In this document: piece by piece, positions 15,424 through 23,787 of the stretch
Numbering within the stretch: position 1 is the first letter of the stretch
Layout: each line of letters starts with the position of its first letter
The notes under the pieces: model-generated
Database searches by the model: none
The model's input: only the letters and a program-made list of their open reading frames with translations
Told to the model about the DNA's origin: nothing
Origin: Actinomycetes bacterium
Lineage (GTDB): Bacteria; Actinomycetota; Acidimicrobiia; Acidimicrobiales; CADCSY01
Assembly: GCA_025464025.1 (NCBI GenBank)
Contig: JAODBP010000107.1
Location: 1 to 36,776 of the forward strand
Reading direction: 5' to 3'
DNA length: 36,776 nt
Position numbers and translations under genes: made by a program

Positions 15424-16462
15424 GCGCGTCCTCGTCACCGGCCTCGGCACGTTCTGGGGGGGCCGGGTCGCCCAGGCCCTGGAGCTCGACGAGTCCGTCG
15501 ACGTGATCGTCGGGCTCGACACCACGGAGCCCTCGGTCGAGCTCGACCGCACCGAGTTCGTCCGGGCCGACGAGAACTACTCGATCCTCGCCCGACTCGT
15601 GAAGGCGGCGCGGATCGACACGATCCTCCACACGTTCCTGGTCGTCGATTCGACCGGCATCGGTCCCCGGGCCCTCCACGAGGCCAACGTCATCGGGACC
15701 ATGAACCTGCTCGCCGCGGCCAGCGCGTCGGGCTCGACGGTGAAGCGGCTGATCGTGAAGTCGTCGACCCACGTCTACGGCTCGAACGCCGAGGACCCGG
15801 TGTGGTTCAAGGAGGAGACCCGGCGCTCGAAGGCGCCCCGCACTGCCGTCGAACGGTCGCTGCTCGAGGTCGAGGGCTACCTGCGCGACTTCGCCGACGA
15901 CCGCCGCGAGGACGTCTCGGTCACCGTGCTGCGGTTCTCGAACGTGCTCGGGCCCGACATCGTCACGCCGCTGAGCTGCGCACTGGAGCTGCCGCTGGTG
16001 CCGTGCATCGCCGGCTACGACCCGAGGTTCCAGTTCGTGCACGAGGAGGACGTCGTCCGGTCGCTGCTCTTCGCCCTCGACCACGACCTGCCCGGCACCT
16101 ACAACGTGGCCGGCGACGGGCTGCTGCCCTGGAGCGAGGTGGCCCGCATGTGCAACAAGCGGCTCCTGCCGCTGCCCCCGGTCGGCACCTCGCTGGCCGC
16201 CCGGGCGCTGCGGCTGGCCCGCGCCTGCGACCTCCCGCCCGAGGCGCTGGAGGTGCTGCGCCACGGGCGGGGCGTCGACACCCGCCGGCTCCGACGCCAG
16301 GGCTTCCGGTACGACTTCACGTCCGCCGGCGCCGTCCAGGACTTCTGGCAGTCGGTCCGCCTGCGCCAGACCGTGGGTGAGGTCGAGCCCACCTACCGCT
16401 ACGAGCGCGACGTCGAGGCGTTCTTCCGCCACTCGCCGGCCGTCGTGAGGGACGAGGCCTGA
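15416..16462 (+). CDS. NAD-dependent epimerase/dehydratase-like protein (GalE2-type)
   Basis: 348 residues. Extended-SDR Rossmann fold: RVLVTGLGTFWGGRVAQAL, HEANVIGTMNLLAAAS, IVKSSTHVYGS and FSNVLGPD. The usual catalytic Tyr-x3-Lys after the SSTHVYG strand is not obvious (the region reads APRTAVERSLLEVEGYL), so it may bind nucleotide without classical epimerase chemistry. The mycobacterial protein Rv0501 (called GalE2) also sits beside a PlsC-like gene. Start GTG 15416 lies inside the preceding gene's end, and the stop shares a base with the next ATG, so the trio is coupled. Confidence 0.83.
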   Translation: MGKRVLVTGLGTFWGGRVAQALELDESVDVIVGLDTTEPSVELDRTEFVRADENYSILARLVKAARIDTILHTFLVVDSTGIGPRALHEANVIGTMNLLAAASASGSTVKRLIVKSSTHVYGSNAEDPVWFKEETRRSKAPRTAVERSLLEVEGYLRDFADDRREDVSVTVLRFSNVLGPDIVTPLSCALELPLVPCIAGYDPRFQFVHEEDVVRSLLFALDHDLPGTYNVAGDGLLPWSEVARMCNKRLLPLPPVGTSLAARALRLARACDLPPEALEVLRHGRGVDTRRLRRQGFRYDFTSAGAVQDFWQSVRLRQTVGEVEPTYRYERDVEAFFRHSPAVVRDEA

Positions 16463-17190
16463 TGTCGCACCTGACCGTCGAGCGGCGCGACCGCGTCGCC
16501 GTCGTGACCCTCGACGACCCGAAGCGGCGCAACGCCCTCTCCGGCGGCCTCGTCGCCGAGGTCGTCGCCACCTTCGACGAGCTCGAGGCCGACGACGGGG
16601 TCGGCGCCGTGGTCGTGACCGGGGCGCCGCCCGCCTTCTGCGCCGGCGCCGACCTGGGCGACCTGTCGAGCGCCGGCGAGGGCGAGTTCCGCGCCATCTA
16701 CGAGGGCTTCCTGCGGGTGGCCCGCTCGACGCTGCCCACCGTGGCCGCCGTCAACGGGCCGGCCGTCGGTGCCGGCATGAACCTCGCCCTCTCGTGCGAC
16801 GTGCGCATCGCCGCCCACACCGCCCGCTTCGACGTCCGCTTCCTCGACCTCGGCATCCACCCCGGTGGCGGGCACACGTGGCTGCTGCAGCGGGCCATCG
16901 GGCCCGAGGCCGCCGCCGCCATGGTGCTGTTCGGCCAGGTGGTCGACGGCCGTGGTGCCGAGCGCATCGGGCTGGTGTGGCGCAGCGTCGAGCCCGACGA
17001 CCTGCTCGACGAGGCGGTCGTCGTCGCCGCCAACGCGGCATCGAACCCCAAGCCCCTCCTCGCCGCGGCCAAGCAGACCATGGCCGAGATGGCCGGCATC
17101 GACAGCCATGCCGCCGCCGTGGAGCGCGAGCTCACGACCCAGGTCTGGTCGGTGCAGCAGGGCTGGATCGCCGAGCGGCTCAGGAAGTAG
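16462..17190 (+). CDS. Crotonase-fold (enoyl-CoA hydratase-like) protein
   Basis: 242 residues with the crotonase fold: RRNALSGGLV, APPAFCAGADLGDLS and VNGPAVGAGMNLALSCD, giving the oxyanion hole. By alignment with rat mitochondrial enoyl-CoA hydratase (from memory), the residue equal to catalytic Glu144 is Phe (FDVRFLDLGIHPGG) and that equal to Glu164 is Ala (AAAAMVLFG). A true hydratase is therefore doubtful; another CoA-linked reaction such as isomerisation, hydrolysis or decarboxylation is possible. TGATG coupling joins it to the epimerase-like gene. It is convergent with the GNAT gene. Confidence 0.85.
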   Translation: MSHLTVERRDRVAVVTLDDPKRRNALSGGLVAEVVATFDELEADDGVGAVVVTGAPPAFCAGADLGDLSSAGEGEFRAIYEGFLRVARSTLPTVAAVNGPAVGAGMNLALSCDVRIAAHTARFDVRFLDLGIHPGGGHTWLLQRAIGPEAAAAMVLFGQVVDGRGAERIGLVWRSVEPDDLLDEAVVVAANAASNPKPLLAAAKQTMAEMAGIDSHAAAVERELTTQVWSVQQGWIAERLRK

Positions 17191-17242
17191 CGATCCCGGG
17201 ATGCTTGCCGGTCGGCGGCGCCGGGTCCGCGGACACTGACCG

Positions 17243-17842
17243 TCAGTCGATCCACTCGGACAGGAGCTCGGGCCGCCGCTCGCGCCACTCCTCGAGGGTG
17301 ATGGCGTAGCGGATGTGGTCCTCCCACACGCCGTCGATCTCGAGGTAGCGCACGGCGATGCCCTCGTCCCGGACCTTCAGCTTCTCGACCACCCGGCGGC
17401 TGGCGGCGTTCCTCGGGATGATGGCGATCTGGAGGCGGTGGAGGCCGAGCTCCTCGAAGGCGTGGCGGCACACGACGACCACCGACTCGGGCACCAGGCC
17501 CTGTCCGGCGCACGACTCGTCGACCCAGTAGCCGACGTAGGCGTTCTGGAACGGGCCGCGCTGGACGCCGTTGATGTTGATCTCGCCGCAGAAGCGAGGG
17601 CCGTTGAAGATGCCGAAGCCGTAGCCGGCGCCGAGCTGGCGCTCGCGGTCGCGGGCCCGGCACCGAGCGGCGAAGGCGGCCCGGCTGTCGACCACGTCGG
17701 GCGCGCCGGGCGGACGCCGCGGCTCCCACTTGGTGAGCCAGTCGGCACTGCGCGTCCGCACCTCGTGCCACTGGTTGAAGTCGCTCACCGCCAACGGGCG
17801 CAGCGTCACCCGGCGGCCCTTCAGGACCACGAGGTCGTTCAT
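17243..17842 (-). CDS. RimJ/RimL-type GNAT acetyltransferase
   Basis: 199 residues. Typical beginning VTLRPLAVSDFNQWHEVR, then FCGEININGVQRGPFQNAYVGYWVDESCAGQGLVPESVVVV (acetyl-CoA binding is centred on the GQG turn), LHRLQIAIIPRNAASRRVVEKL and EDHIRYAITLEEW. This family acetylates N-terminal alanines of ribosomal proteins or small molecules; the target here is unknown. It starts 7 bases after the aminotransferase stop, so it is probably co-transcribed with it. Confidence 0.88.
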   Translation of the reverse strand: MNDLVVLKGRRVTLRPLAVSDFNQWHEVRTRSADWLTKWEPRRPPGAPDVVDSRAAFAARCRARDRERQLGAGYGFGIFNGPRFCGEININGVQRGPFQNAYVGYWVDESCAGQGLVPESVVVVCRHAFEELGLHRLQIAIIPRNAASRRVVEKLKVRDEGIAVRYLEIDGVWEDHIRYAITLEEWRERRPELLSEWID

Positions 17843-17849
17843 CGCTCGC

Positions 17850-18938
17850 TCAAAGGTGGTCCAGGATCTCGTCGAGGGCGGCGAGGAAGAGCGCGACGTT
17901 GCGGGGGCGGGCGGTGTGGCCCATGAGCCCGATGCGCCAGACCTTGCCGGCGTAGGCGCCCAGGCCGCCGCCGATCTCGATGCCGTGGCGCTCGAGGAGG
18001 CACTTGCGGGCCTTCGCCTCGTCGAGCCCGTCGGGCACCCACACCGTGGTCAGCTCGGGCAGGCGGTTGCCGGCGGCGGCGAAGAGCTTCAGGCCGCGTG
18101 CGTGCAGGCCCTCCTGGAGGAGCCGGCCACACTCGGCGTGCCGGTGCCACGAGTCCTCGAGCCCCTCGTCGAGCACGGCGCCGAGGCCGGCGTGGAGGGC
18201 GAAGACCATCGAGATCGGCGCCGTGTGGTGGTAGGTGCGCGCCCCGGTCGCCGAGCCGGTGTAGCGGCCCAGCAGGTTGAGGTCGAGGTACCACGACTGC
18301 GGCTTCTCGACGAGGCGCTCACGAGCACGGTCGCTCACCGTGATCGGGGCCAGGCCGGGCGGCACGCCCAGGCACTTCTGCGTGCCGCTGTAGGCGAGGT
18401 CGACGCCCCACGCGTCGATCTCGACCGGGATGCCGGCGAGCGACGTGACGCAGTCGACGAGCAGGAGGGCGTCGCCCTTGCCGGCGCCTAGCGGCTCGAT
18501 GTCGTTGCGGACGCCGGTCGACGTCTCGGCGTGGACGACGGCGATGACCGCGGGCGACGGGTGGGCCTGGAGCAGCCGCTCGGGCTCGATCGGCTCGCCC
18601 CACTCGGCCTCGACCCTGACCACGTCGGCGCCGCAGCGGGACGCCACCTCGGCCATGCGCTCGCCGAAGACGCCGTTGATGCCGACGACGACCACGTGAC
18701 CGGGGTGCACGACGTTGACGAACGCCGCCTCCATGCCGGCCGAGCCGGTGCCGCTGATCGGCAGGGTCAGGGCGTTGGTCGTGCGGAACACCTGGCGCAG
18801 CCGCTCGCACGTCTCGTCGAGGAGCGCCACGAACTCGGGATCGAGGTGCCCGAGCATCGGGCGCACGAGGGCCTCGACCACCTCGGGATAGGGGTTGCAG
18901 GGCCCCGGTCCCATGAGGATGCGGTCGGTTCTCGGCAT
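17850..18938 (-). CDS. Class V aminotransferase (alanine-glyoxylate/serine-pyruvate type)
   Basis: 362 residues. PLP-dependent fold type [17 protein letters not shown] at the start, [10 protein letters not shown] in the middle, [14 protein letters not shown] (PLP Asp) and [13 protein letters not shown] carrying the Schiff-base Lys. Such enzymes interconvert alanine, serine, glyoxylate and pyruvate and can feed glyoxylate or photorespiratory-type metabolism in the cytosol. ATG 18938 matches the family start ([12 protein letters not shown]), with TAGCAT 8 bases upstream. The GNAT gene follows closely. Confidence 0.93.
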   Translation of the reverse strand: MPRTDRILMGPGPCNPYPEVVEALVRPMLGHLDPEFVALLDETCERLRQVFRTTNALTLPISGTGSAGMEAAFVNVVHPGHVVVVGINGVFGERMAEVASRCGADVVRVEAEWGEPIEPERLLQAHPSPAVIAVVHAETSTGVRNDIEPLGAGKGDALLLVDCVTSLAGIPVEIDAWGVDLAYSGTQKCLGVPPGLAPITVSDRARERLVEKPQSWYLDLNLLGRYTGSATGARTYHHTAPISMVFALHAGLGAVLDEGLEDSWHRHAECGRLLQEGLHARGLKLFAAAGNRLPELTTVWVPDGLDEAKARKCLLERHGIEIGGGLGAYAGKVWRIGLMGHTARPRNVALFLAALDEILDHL

Positions 18939-18946
18939 GGCTCGTG

Positions 18947-18952
18947 ATGCTA
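18947..18952 (-). promoter_or_regulatory. Candidate -10 element of the aminotransferase gene (TAGCAT)
   Basis: Reverse-strand TAGCAT, 8 bases before ATG 18938 and identical to the element at 14538. Leaderless transcription is likely. Confidence 0.45.
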
Positions 18953-18964
18953 TGGGAACGAGGC

Positions 18965-19855
18965 CTACGCGATCTTTGCGACCTGCTCCTCCGACCAGGC
19001 CCACAGCCGCTCGGCCTCCGCCGGGTCGACGGCGTCGGGTCGGTGCCCCTCGGGCACGGCCGGGTCGGTGGTCTGGGTCGTGCTCACGTGGCAGTCCTCG
19101 AGGTACAGCCCGCGGCGGCCGTCGAGCTCGGCCGAGGTGGCGGCCCAGATGGTGGTCGCCGCCCCCTCCTCCACCGTCTTGGTCGGGATCGGCACGGCCG
19201 TGCGCCCCGACGCCGCCATCTCCTTGAAGTCCTGCTCGGTGAGGTGCCGGGGCAGCTCGGTCAGGATCCGACCGGGGTGGACGGCGAAGGCGGCGTTGCC
19301 CCGCGCGGCGAGGCCGACGGCGAAGAGGATGTTCGCCGTCTTCGACTGCCCGTAGGCCAGCCACTTGTCGTACGGCTCCTGGCGGAAGTGGGGGTCGTCC
19401 CACCGCATGCCCGAGCGGAGGTGGCCGCGCGAGCTGAGGTTGACGATGCGACCGTCGACGCGGTCGAGGAGCAGGGTCGTGAAGAGGAAGTGACCGAGGT
19501 GGTTGGTGCCGAGCTGGAGCTCGAAGCCGTCGGCCGTGCGCTCGAGCGGGGTGGCCATGACGCCCGCGTTGTTCACCAGGAGGTCGATGCGGTCGACCCG
19601 GCCGCGGATCGCCTCGGCGCCGGCGCGGACGCTGGCCAGCGAGGCCAGGTCGAGCTCGACCAGCTCGACGCCGTCGATGCCGGCGAGGGCCGCTTCGCCC
19701 TTGGCCCGGTCGCGCACGGTGCCCAGCACGCGGGCACCGGCCCCGGCGAGGGTGCGGACGGTCTCCACGCCCAGCCCGGCCGAGGCGCCGGTGACGACAG
19801 CGGTCGTCCCGGTGAGGTCGATCCCGGCGATCACGCCAGCGGTGGTGCAGGCCAT
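18965..19855 (-). CDS. SDR-family oxidoreductase (retinol-dehydrogenase-like)
   Basis: 296 residues of classical SDR type. Cofactor loop AVVTGASAGLGVETVRTL, LLVNNAGVM, the GTNHLGHFLFTTLLL helix, catalytic Ser in VNLSSRGHLRSG and YGQSKTANILFAV with the Tyr-x3-Lys pair. The sequence resembles the retinol dehydrogenase/WWOX-like branch, whose bacterial substrates are mostly unknown. ATG 19855 has TAGGGT 6 bases upstream. A gap of 26 bases separates its stop from the aminotransferase start, where a further promoter-like hexamer sits. Confidence 0.92.
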   Translation of the reverse strand: MACTTAGVIAGIDLTGTTAVVTGASAGLGVETVRTLAGAGARVLGTVRDRAKGEAALAGIDGVELVELDLASLASVRAGAEAIRGRVDRIDLLVNNAGVMATPLERTADGFELQLGTNHLGHFLFTTLLLDRVDGRIVNLSSRGHLRSGMRWDDPHFRQEPYDKWLAYGQSKTANILFAVGLAARGNAAFAVHPGRILTELPRHLTEQDFKEMAASGRTAVPIPTKTVEEGAATTIWAATSAELDGRRGLYLEDCHVSTTQTTDPAVPEGHRPDAVDPAEAERLWAWSEEQVAKIA

Positions 19856-19861
19856 GGCCCG

Positions 19862-19867
19862 ACCCTA
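19862..19867 (-). promoter_or_regulatory. Candidate -10 element of the SDR gene (TAGGGT)
   Basis: Reverse-strand TAGGGT, 6 bases before ATG 19855. It sits between the hairpin at 19880-19911 and the start codon, as expected for a promoter just after an upstream terminator. Confidence 0.45.
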
Positions 19868-19879
19868 CGACGGGCGCGA

Positions 19880-19911
19880 CGAAGGGGAGGCCCCGAGGCG
19901 CCTCCCCTTCG
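19880..19911 (-). terminator. Strong hairpin terminator after the Asp/His-rich secreted protein gene
   Basis: CGAAGGGGAGGC at 19880-19891 pairs perfectly with GCCTCCCCTTCG at 19900-19911, giving a 12-bp stem and an 8-base loop. It is 22 bases downstream of the reverse-strand stop at 19934. There is no T-run, as is common in actinobacteria. It separates this transcript from the SDR gene. Confidence 0.75.
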
Positions 19912-19933
19912 ATGCGGCGGTCAGCTGCGATGA

Positions 19934-20650
19934 CTAGCGGCGACCGTGACCGCCGTGACCGGACCCGTCCCGGTGACCGTCGAAGCCGTCATGATCACCG
20001 TGGTCGTCGAACCCGGCCTGGCGGAGCTCGCCGCCGTTGTCGTCGCCGGCATCGTGGACGCCGTCGTGGTCGTGGTCGCACCCGTCGACGTCGTCGTCGG
20101 CCTTGGTGTCGTCGGCCTTGGTGTCCTCAGCCGCCTTGACCTCGGCCGCCTTCTCGGCAGCGGCCTTGTCGGCGGCGGCCTTCTCGGCCTTCTCGGCCTC
20201 GACCCGGGCCGACACGGCGGCGATGAACTTGGCCTTCATGGCCTCGGGGTCCTGCTTCTCGGCGACCGAGTAGCGGAAGTGGCCGTCGCCGGTGAGGTGG
20301 GCCCGCACCGCGACGGTGCTCGTGTCAGAGGTGAACCACACCTTCACCGTGCGGCCCGTGGCCTTCTTCACCGTGGCGGCCCAGCCGTTCATCGGTGCGG
20401 TGGCGACGACCTTCAGGACGTCACCGGTGCGCTGGACCGTGACCGTGCCGGCGTCAGCGGCGACCAGGGTGCGCTGCGCGGCGTCGGCCATGGTGGACGG
20501 CGTGGTCGCCGGGGCCACGGCGCCGTCGGGCGCGGTGGGTGCCGAGTCGTGGGCGCCGGCCACCCCGGCGAACAGCATCGTGCCGGTGAGGGCCGTCGCA
20601 CCCGCGCCGACGAGGATGCCGCTGGCGAGCTTGGTTCGCGTGGTGGTCAT
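19934..20650 (-). CDS. Secreted protein with Ala/Lys helix and Asp/His/Gly-rich tail
   Basis: 238 residues, no named family. Signal peptide (TKLASGILVGAGATALTGTML, ending near AGAHDS), a small beta-rich domain about 60-125 (VTVQRTGDVLKVVATAPMNG), a charged Ala/Lys/Glu helix about 140-185 with short repeats (EKAAADKAAAEKAAE), then a tail with DGCDHDHDGVHD and GDHDGFDGH ending GSGHGGHGRR. The tail is likely to bind divalent metal ions (inference). The beta domain aligns with the neighbouring protein at 20708-21226, which ends in a similar way, so the two look like tandem paralogs. Confidence 0.8.
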   Translation of the reverse strand: MTTTRTKLASGILVGAGATALTGTMLFAGVAGAHDSAPTAPDGAVAPATTPSTMADAAQRTLVAADAGTVTVQRTGDVLKVVATAPMNGWAATVKKATGRTVKVWFTSDTSTVAVRAHLTGDGHFRYSVAEKQDPEAMKAKFIAAVSARVEAEKAEKAAADKAAAEKAAEVKAAEDTKADDTKADDDVDGCDHDHDGVHDAGDDNGGELRQAGFDDHGDHDGFDGHRDGSGHGGHGRR

Positions 20651-20707
20651 GGGCTTGCTGTGCCCGGGGCCGGCTCAAGCCAGCGCCAGTGGAACCTCAA
20701 GCGTTGC

Positions 20708-21226
20708 TCAACGACGCCCGGGGCCCCCGTGCCCGCCACCGTCGTCGTGGCCGTCGTCGTCCTCGTCGAGCGAGATGCGGTCGTCGCCGGCCCGGGCGAA
20801 CACCCGGGTCACGTGGTCGTCGGTCCGGAAGACGACCGACACGGATCGGGGCCCGTCGTCGAACACCGACACCGCGTAGCCCGGCGATGGCGTGGCCACC
20901 ACCAGCGACACCGACGTCCGGGTGAAGCGCACGGAGACCGAGCCACCCCGACCGTTCGCCGTGCGCACCGTGGCGGGCACGGCCGTGGTCGTGGTCGGGC
21001 GCCGCACCGTGGAGGTCGTCGCCGGCGGCACCGTGGTGGACGTGGTGGTCGGTGCCACGGTGGTCGAGGTGGTCGTGGTGGTGGCCGCGGCCCGCACCAG
21101 GGCCAGCGGGGCCGGGCGCCGGGTCGTGACCTCGGACGTGACGACGTGCACGCCGAGCGACACCACGAACGTGGCGAGGACGGTTGTCGCCAACCACGTG
21201 GCGGCGAGGGTGAGCCGGCGACGCAC
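20708..21226 (-). CDS. Membrane-anchored Thr-rich protein with Asp/His tail (paralog of neighbour)
   Basis: 172 residues. An N-terminal membrane helix (TLAATWLATTVLATFVVSL), a Thr/Pro-rich linker about 45-90, a small beta domain (SLVVATPSPGYAVSVFDDGP, then VSVVFRTDDHVTRVFARAGD), and a tail DEDDDGHDDGGGHGGPGRR. The domain and the end resemble the protein at 19934-20650. GTG 21226 is the likely start, with GGGGAT upstream. It is divergent, across 45 bases, from the OmpR regulator gene, which may control it (inference). Confidence 0.75.
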   Translation of the reverse strand: MRRRLTLAATWLATTVLATFVVSLGVHVVTSEVTTRRPAPLALVRAAATTTTTSTTVAPTTTSTTVPPATTSTVRRPTTTTAVPATVRTANGRGGSVSVRFTRTSVSLVVATPSPGYAVSVFDDGPRSVSVVFRTDDHVTRVFARAGDDRISLDEDDDGHDDGGGHGGPGRR

Positions 21227-21271
21227 GGTCTGATGATCCCCACGGACGGTGTCTGGGAACACTCCCTGGCG

Positions 21272-21955
21272 ATGGCCACGCTGTTCCTGGTCGAAGACGA
21301 CGCGTCGATCCGCCAGGCGCTGGCCCGCGCCCTGGAGGCGAAGGGCCACGCCGTGGCCAGCGCCAGCTGCGCCCTCGACGGCCTGCGCGACATCGTGGCC
21401 AACCCACCCGACGTCGTGGTGCTCGACCTCGGGCTCCCCGACGTCGACGGCGGGGAGCTGCTCCGGATGCTGCGGGCGGTCAGCGACGTCCCCGTGCTGG
21501 TCGCCACGGCCCGGGACGACGAGGCCGAGATGGTGCGGATGCTCGACGCCGGCGCGGACGACTACGTGGTCAAGCCGTTCTCGGCCGATCAGCTCGACGC
21601 CCGGGTGCGGGCCCTCCTGCGCCGATCGGCGACCGCGTCGGTGGTGCAGGCCGTGCTCGAGGTCGGCGACCTGTGCATCGACCAGGGCGGGCGGTCGGTC
21701 AGCCTCGACGGCGAGGTGCTCGACCTCACCCGCAAGGAGTTCGACCTCCTCGCCCACCTGGCCGCCCAGCCCGAGGTGGTCGTGAGCAAGCAGGAGCTGC
21801 TGGCCGAGATCTGGCAGCGCCACCCCGGCGCCGCCGACCGCACGCTCGAGGTCCACCTCTCGTGGCTCCGCAAGAAGCTGGGTGAGACCGCCGCCGAGCC
21901 TCGCTACCTGCACACCGTCCGGGGGGTGGGCATCAAGCTGGTCGACCCGACGTGA
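21272..21955 (+). CDS. OmpR-family response regulator
   Basis: 227 residues. Receiver domain 1-115 with acidic pocket Asp9/Asp10 (FLVEDDA), phosphoacceptor Asp52 (VVVLDLGLPD) and Lys101 (VVKPF). A winged-helix DNA-binding domain from about 130 (LDLTRKEFDLLAHLAAQ, then DRTLEVHLSWLRKKLG and VRGVGIKL). ATG 21272 matches the family start. It overlaps the histidine kinase start by GTGA, so the two are translated together. It is divergent from the two secreted Asp/His-rich genes, its most likely local targets. Confidence 0.95.
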   Translation: MATLFLVEDDASIRQALARALEAKGHAVASASCALDGLRDIVANPPDVVVLDLGLPDVDGGELLRMLRAVSDVPVLVATARDDEAEMVRMLDAGADDYVVKPFSADQLDARVRALLRRSATASVVQAVLEVGDLCIDQGGRSVSLDGEVLDLTRKEFDLLAHLAAQPEVVVSKQELLAEIWQRHPGAADRTLEVHLSWLRKKLGETAAEPRYLHTVRGVGIKLVDPT

Positions 21956-23214
21956 GAGCTCGGCTCGTCCTGCTGTCGCTGGCGGTGTCGACGATGGTCG
22001 CCCTCGCCTTCCTGGTGCCGCTCGCCGTGCTCGTGCGCGACGTGGCCCGGGATCGCGCCCTCACCGCCGGCGAGCGCGACGCCGCTGCGGTGGCACCGGT
22101 GCTGGCCCTCTCGAGCCGGCCCCAGGTGGTGGAGCCGGCGCTGGAGCGCACCGAGGCCGGCGCCGACCACCGCCTCACCGTGCACCTGCCGGACGGCGGC
22201 GTGATCGGCGCACCCCACCGCGTCGGGCCCGACGTCGAGACGGCGATGCGCACCGGCAGGTCGTTCTCCCGGAAGGTTCCGGGCGGCGTGCGGCTCTACC
22301 AGCCGGTGGTGCTGCCGGGCGGAGCCACCGCGGTGGTCACCGTGCTCGTCCCGTCCGGCGAGCTGACCCACGGGGTGACCCGCTCGTGGGCGGCGCTGAT
22401 CGTCGTCGCCCTCGCCCTCGTGCTCGCCTCGGTCGCCATCGCCGACCGGCTCGGTGCGGCCGTCGTCGGGCCGACGCGCGAGCTGGTGGCGGCCGCCGGG
22501 GCACTGGGCGAGGGCGACCTCGACCGGACGGTCGAGGCCAGCGGCCCGCCCGAGCTGGTCGACCTGGCCGCCGCCTTCAACCGGCTCGGGGGCCGGGTGC
22601 GCCACCTGCTGGCCCAGGAGCGCGAGGTCGTGGCCGACCTCTCCCATCGCCTGCGGACGCCGCTCACCGCGCTGCGCCTCGACGCCGATGCCCTCGGCCC
22701 GGGCGAGGAGGCCGATCGGGTGCGGGCCGACGCCGACCGGCTGGAGGACGCCGTCACCACGCTCATCGCCGAGGCCCGGCACCCGGGCCGGGGCCGGGCG
22801 GCTGATGCCGCCGCCGTGGTGGCCGAACGAGCCGCCTTCTGGTCGCCACTGGCCGAGGAGCAGGGCCGGGCGTGGGACGTGCACATCGAGGCGTCGGGCG
22901 AGGTGGCCGCGTCGGCCGCCGACCTCGAGGCCGCGGTCGACGCCCTGCTGGGCAACGTGTTCGCCCACACCGAGGAGGGCACGCCGGTGGCCGTCTCGGT
23001 CGGGCGCGACGGCGGCTGGGTCGTCGTCACCGTCGACGACGGTGGCCCCGGCCTCCCGGCCGACGCCGTCGATCGCGGCACCAGCGGCTCGGGGTCGAGC
23101 GGGCTCGGCCTCGACATCGCCCGCCGCACGGCCGAGACCGGTGGCGGCACCCTCGTCCTCGACCGCTCCCCCGCAGGCGGCACCAGGGTCGCGCTCCGCC
23201 TCGCCCCCTGCTGA
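21952..23214 (+). CDS. Sensor histidine kinase (HAMP, HisKA, HATPase)
   Basis: 420 residues. Helix 1 about 5-28, an extracytoplasmic loop of about 110 residues, helix 2 about 145-165, HAMP (VVGPTRELVAAAGALGEGDLDRTVE), phosphoacceptor His232 in VADLSHRLRTPLTAL, N box LLGNVFAHT, G boxes VDDGGPGLP and SSGLGLDIARR. Arg replaces the common Glu after His (HRLRTP), seen in some actinobacterial kinases. The signal is unknown. GTG start 21952 sits in the regulator's stop (GTGA). Confidence 0.94.
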   Translation: MRARLVLLSLAVSTMVALAFLVPLAVLVRDVARDRALTAGERDAAAVAPVLALSSRPQVVEPALERTEAGADHRLTVHLPDGGVIGAPHRVGPDVETAMRTGRSFSRKVPGGVRLYQPVVLPGGATAVVTVLVPSGELTHGVTRSWAALIVVALALVLASVAIADRLGAAVVGPTRELVAAAGALGEGDLDRTVEASGPPELVDLAAAFNRLGGRVRHLLAQEREVVADLSHRLRTPLTALRLDADALGPGEEADRVRADADRLEDAVTTLIAEARHPGRGRAADAAAVVAERAAFWSPLAEEQGRAWDVHIEASGEVAASAADLEAAVDALLGNVFAHTEEGTPVAVSVGRDGGWVVVTVDDGGPGLPADAVDRGTSGSGSSGLGLDIARRTAETGGGTLVLDRSPAGGTRVALRLAPC

Positions 23215-23230
23215 CTGGCACGATGCCGGC

Positions 23231-23743
23231 GTGGAGCTGCGGGGGGATGTGGTGGTGCTGCGGCCGGCGACGATCGACGACCTCGACGACGCCACCTGGG
23301 TGTTCGAGGGCGAGGGCAACGAGCAGTGGTGGCCCGGGGTCGATCGCCGCCAGGCGGCCCGGGACTTCCTCGAGGACGAGGATGTCGCGCCCTACGTCGT
23401 GCTGGTCGACGGCGCCGTGGCCGGCATCATCCAGTCGTACGAGGAGGACGACCCCGACTACCGCCACGGCGGCATCGACGTCATCCTCCACCCCGACGTC
23501 CAGGACCGTGGCGTCGGCACCGACGCCGTGCGCACGCTCGCCCGCCACCTGTTCGAACACGACGGGCACCACCGGCTGATCATCGACCCGGCGGCCCACA
23601 ACGCCCGGGCCATCCGCTGCTACGAGAAGGTCGGCTTCAAGCCGGTCGGCACCATGCGCGACTACGAGCGGGGCATGGACGGCACGTTCCACGACGGCCT
23701 GCTCATGGACCTCCTCCGCGCTGATCTGACCCCGGCGAGCTGA
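23231..23743 (+). CDS. GNAT acetyltransferase resembling aminoglycoside 6'-N-acetyltransferase
   Basis: 170 residues. The text VVLRPATIDDLDDATWVFE, YEEDDPDYRHGGIDVILHP, the GVGTDAVRTLARHLFEHDG acetyl-CoA region and ARAIRCYEKVGFKPVGTMRDYE closely recall the AAC(6')-Ib-type family, whose members acetylate aminoglycosides. Many chromosomal relatives have other roles, so resistance is not shown. GTG 23231 starts 16 bases past the kinase stop, so it could be the last gene of the two-component operon. Confidence 0.85.
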   Translation: MELRGDVVVLRPATIDDLDDATWVFEGEGNEQWWPGVDRRQAARDFLEDEDVAPYVVLVDGAVAGIIQSYEEDDPDYRHGGIDVILHPDVQDRGVGTDAVRTLARHLFEHDGHHRLIIDPAAHNARAIRCYEKVGFKPVGTMRDYERGMDGTFHDGLLMDLLRADLTPAS

Positions 23744-23787
23744 TGTGAGGGTTTGGCCACCGGCCCGGTCCGGGCACCCGGAAGGGC

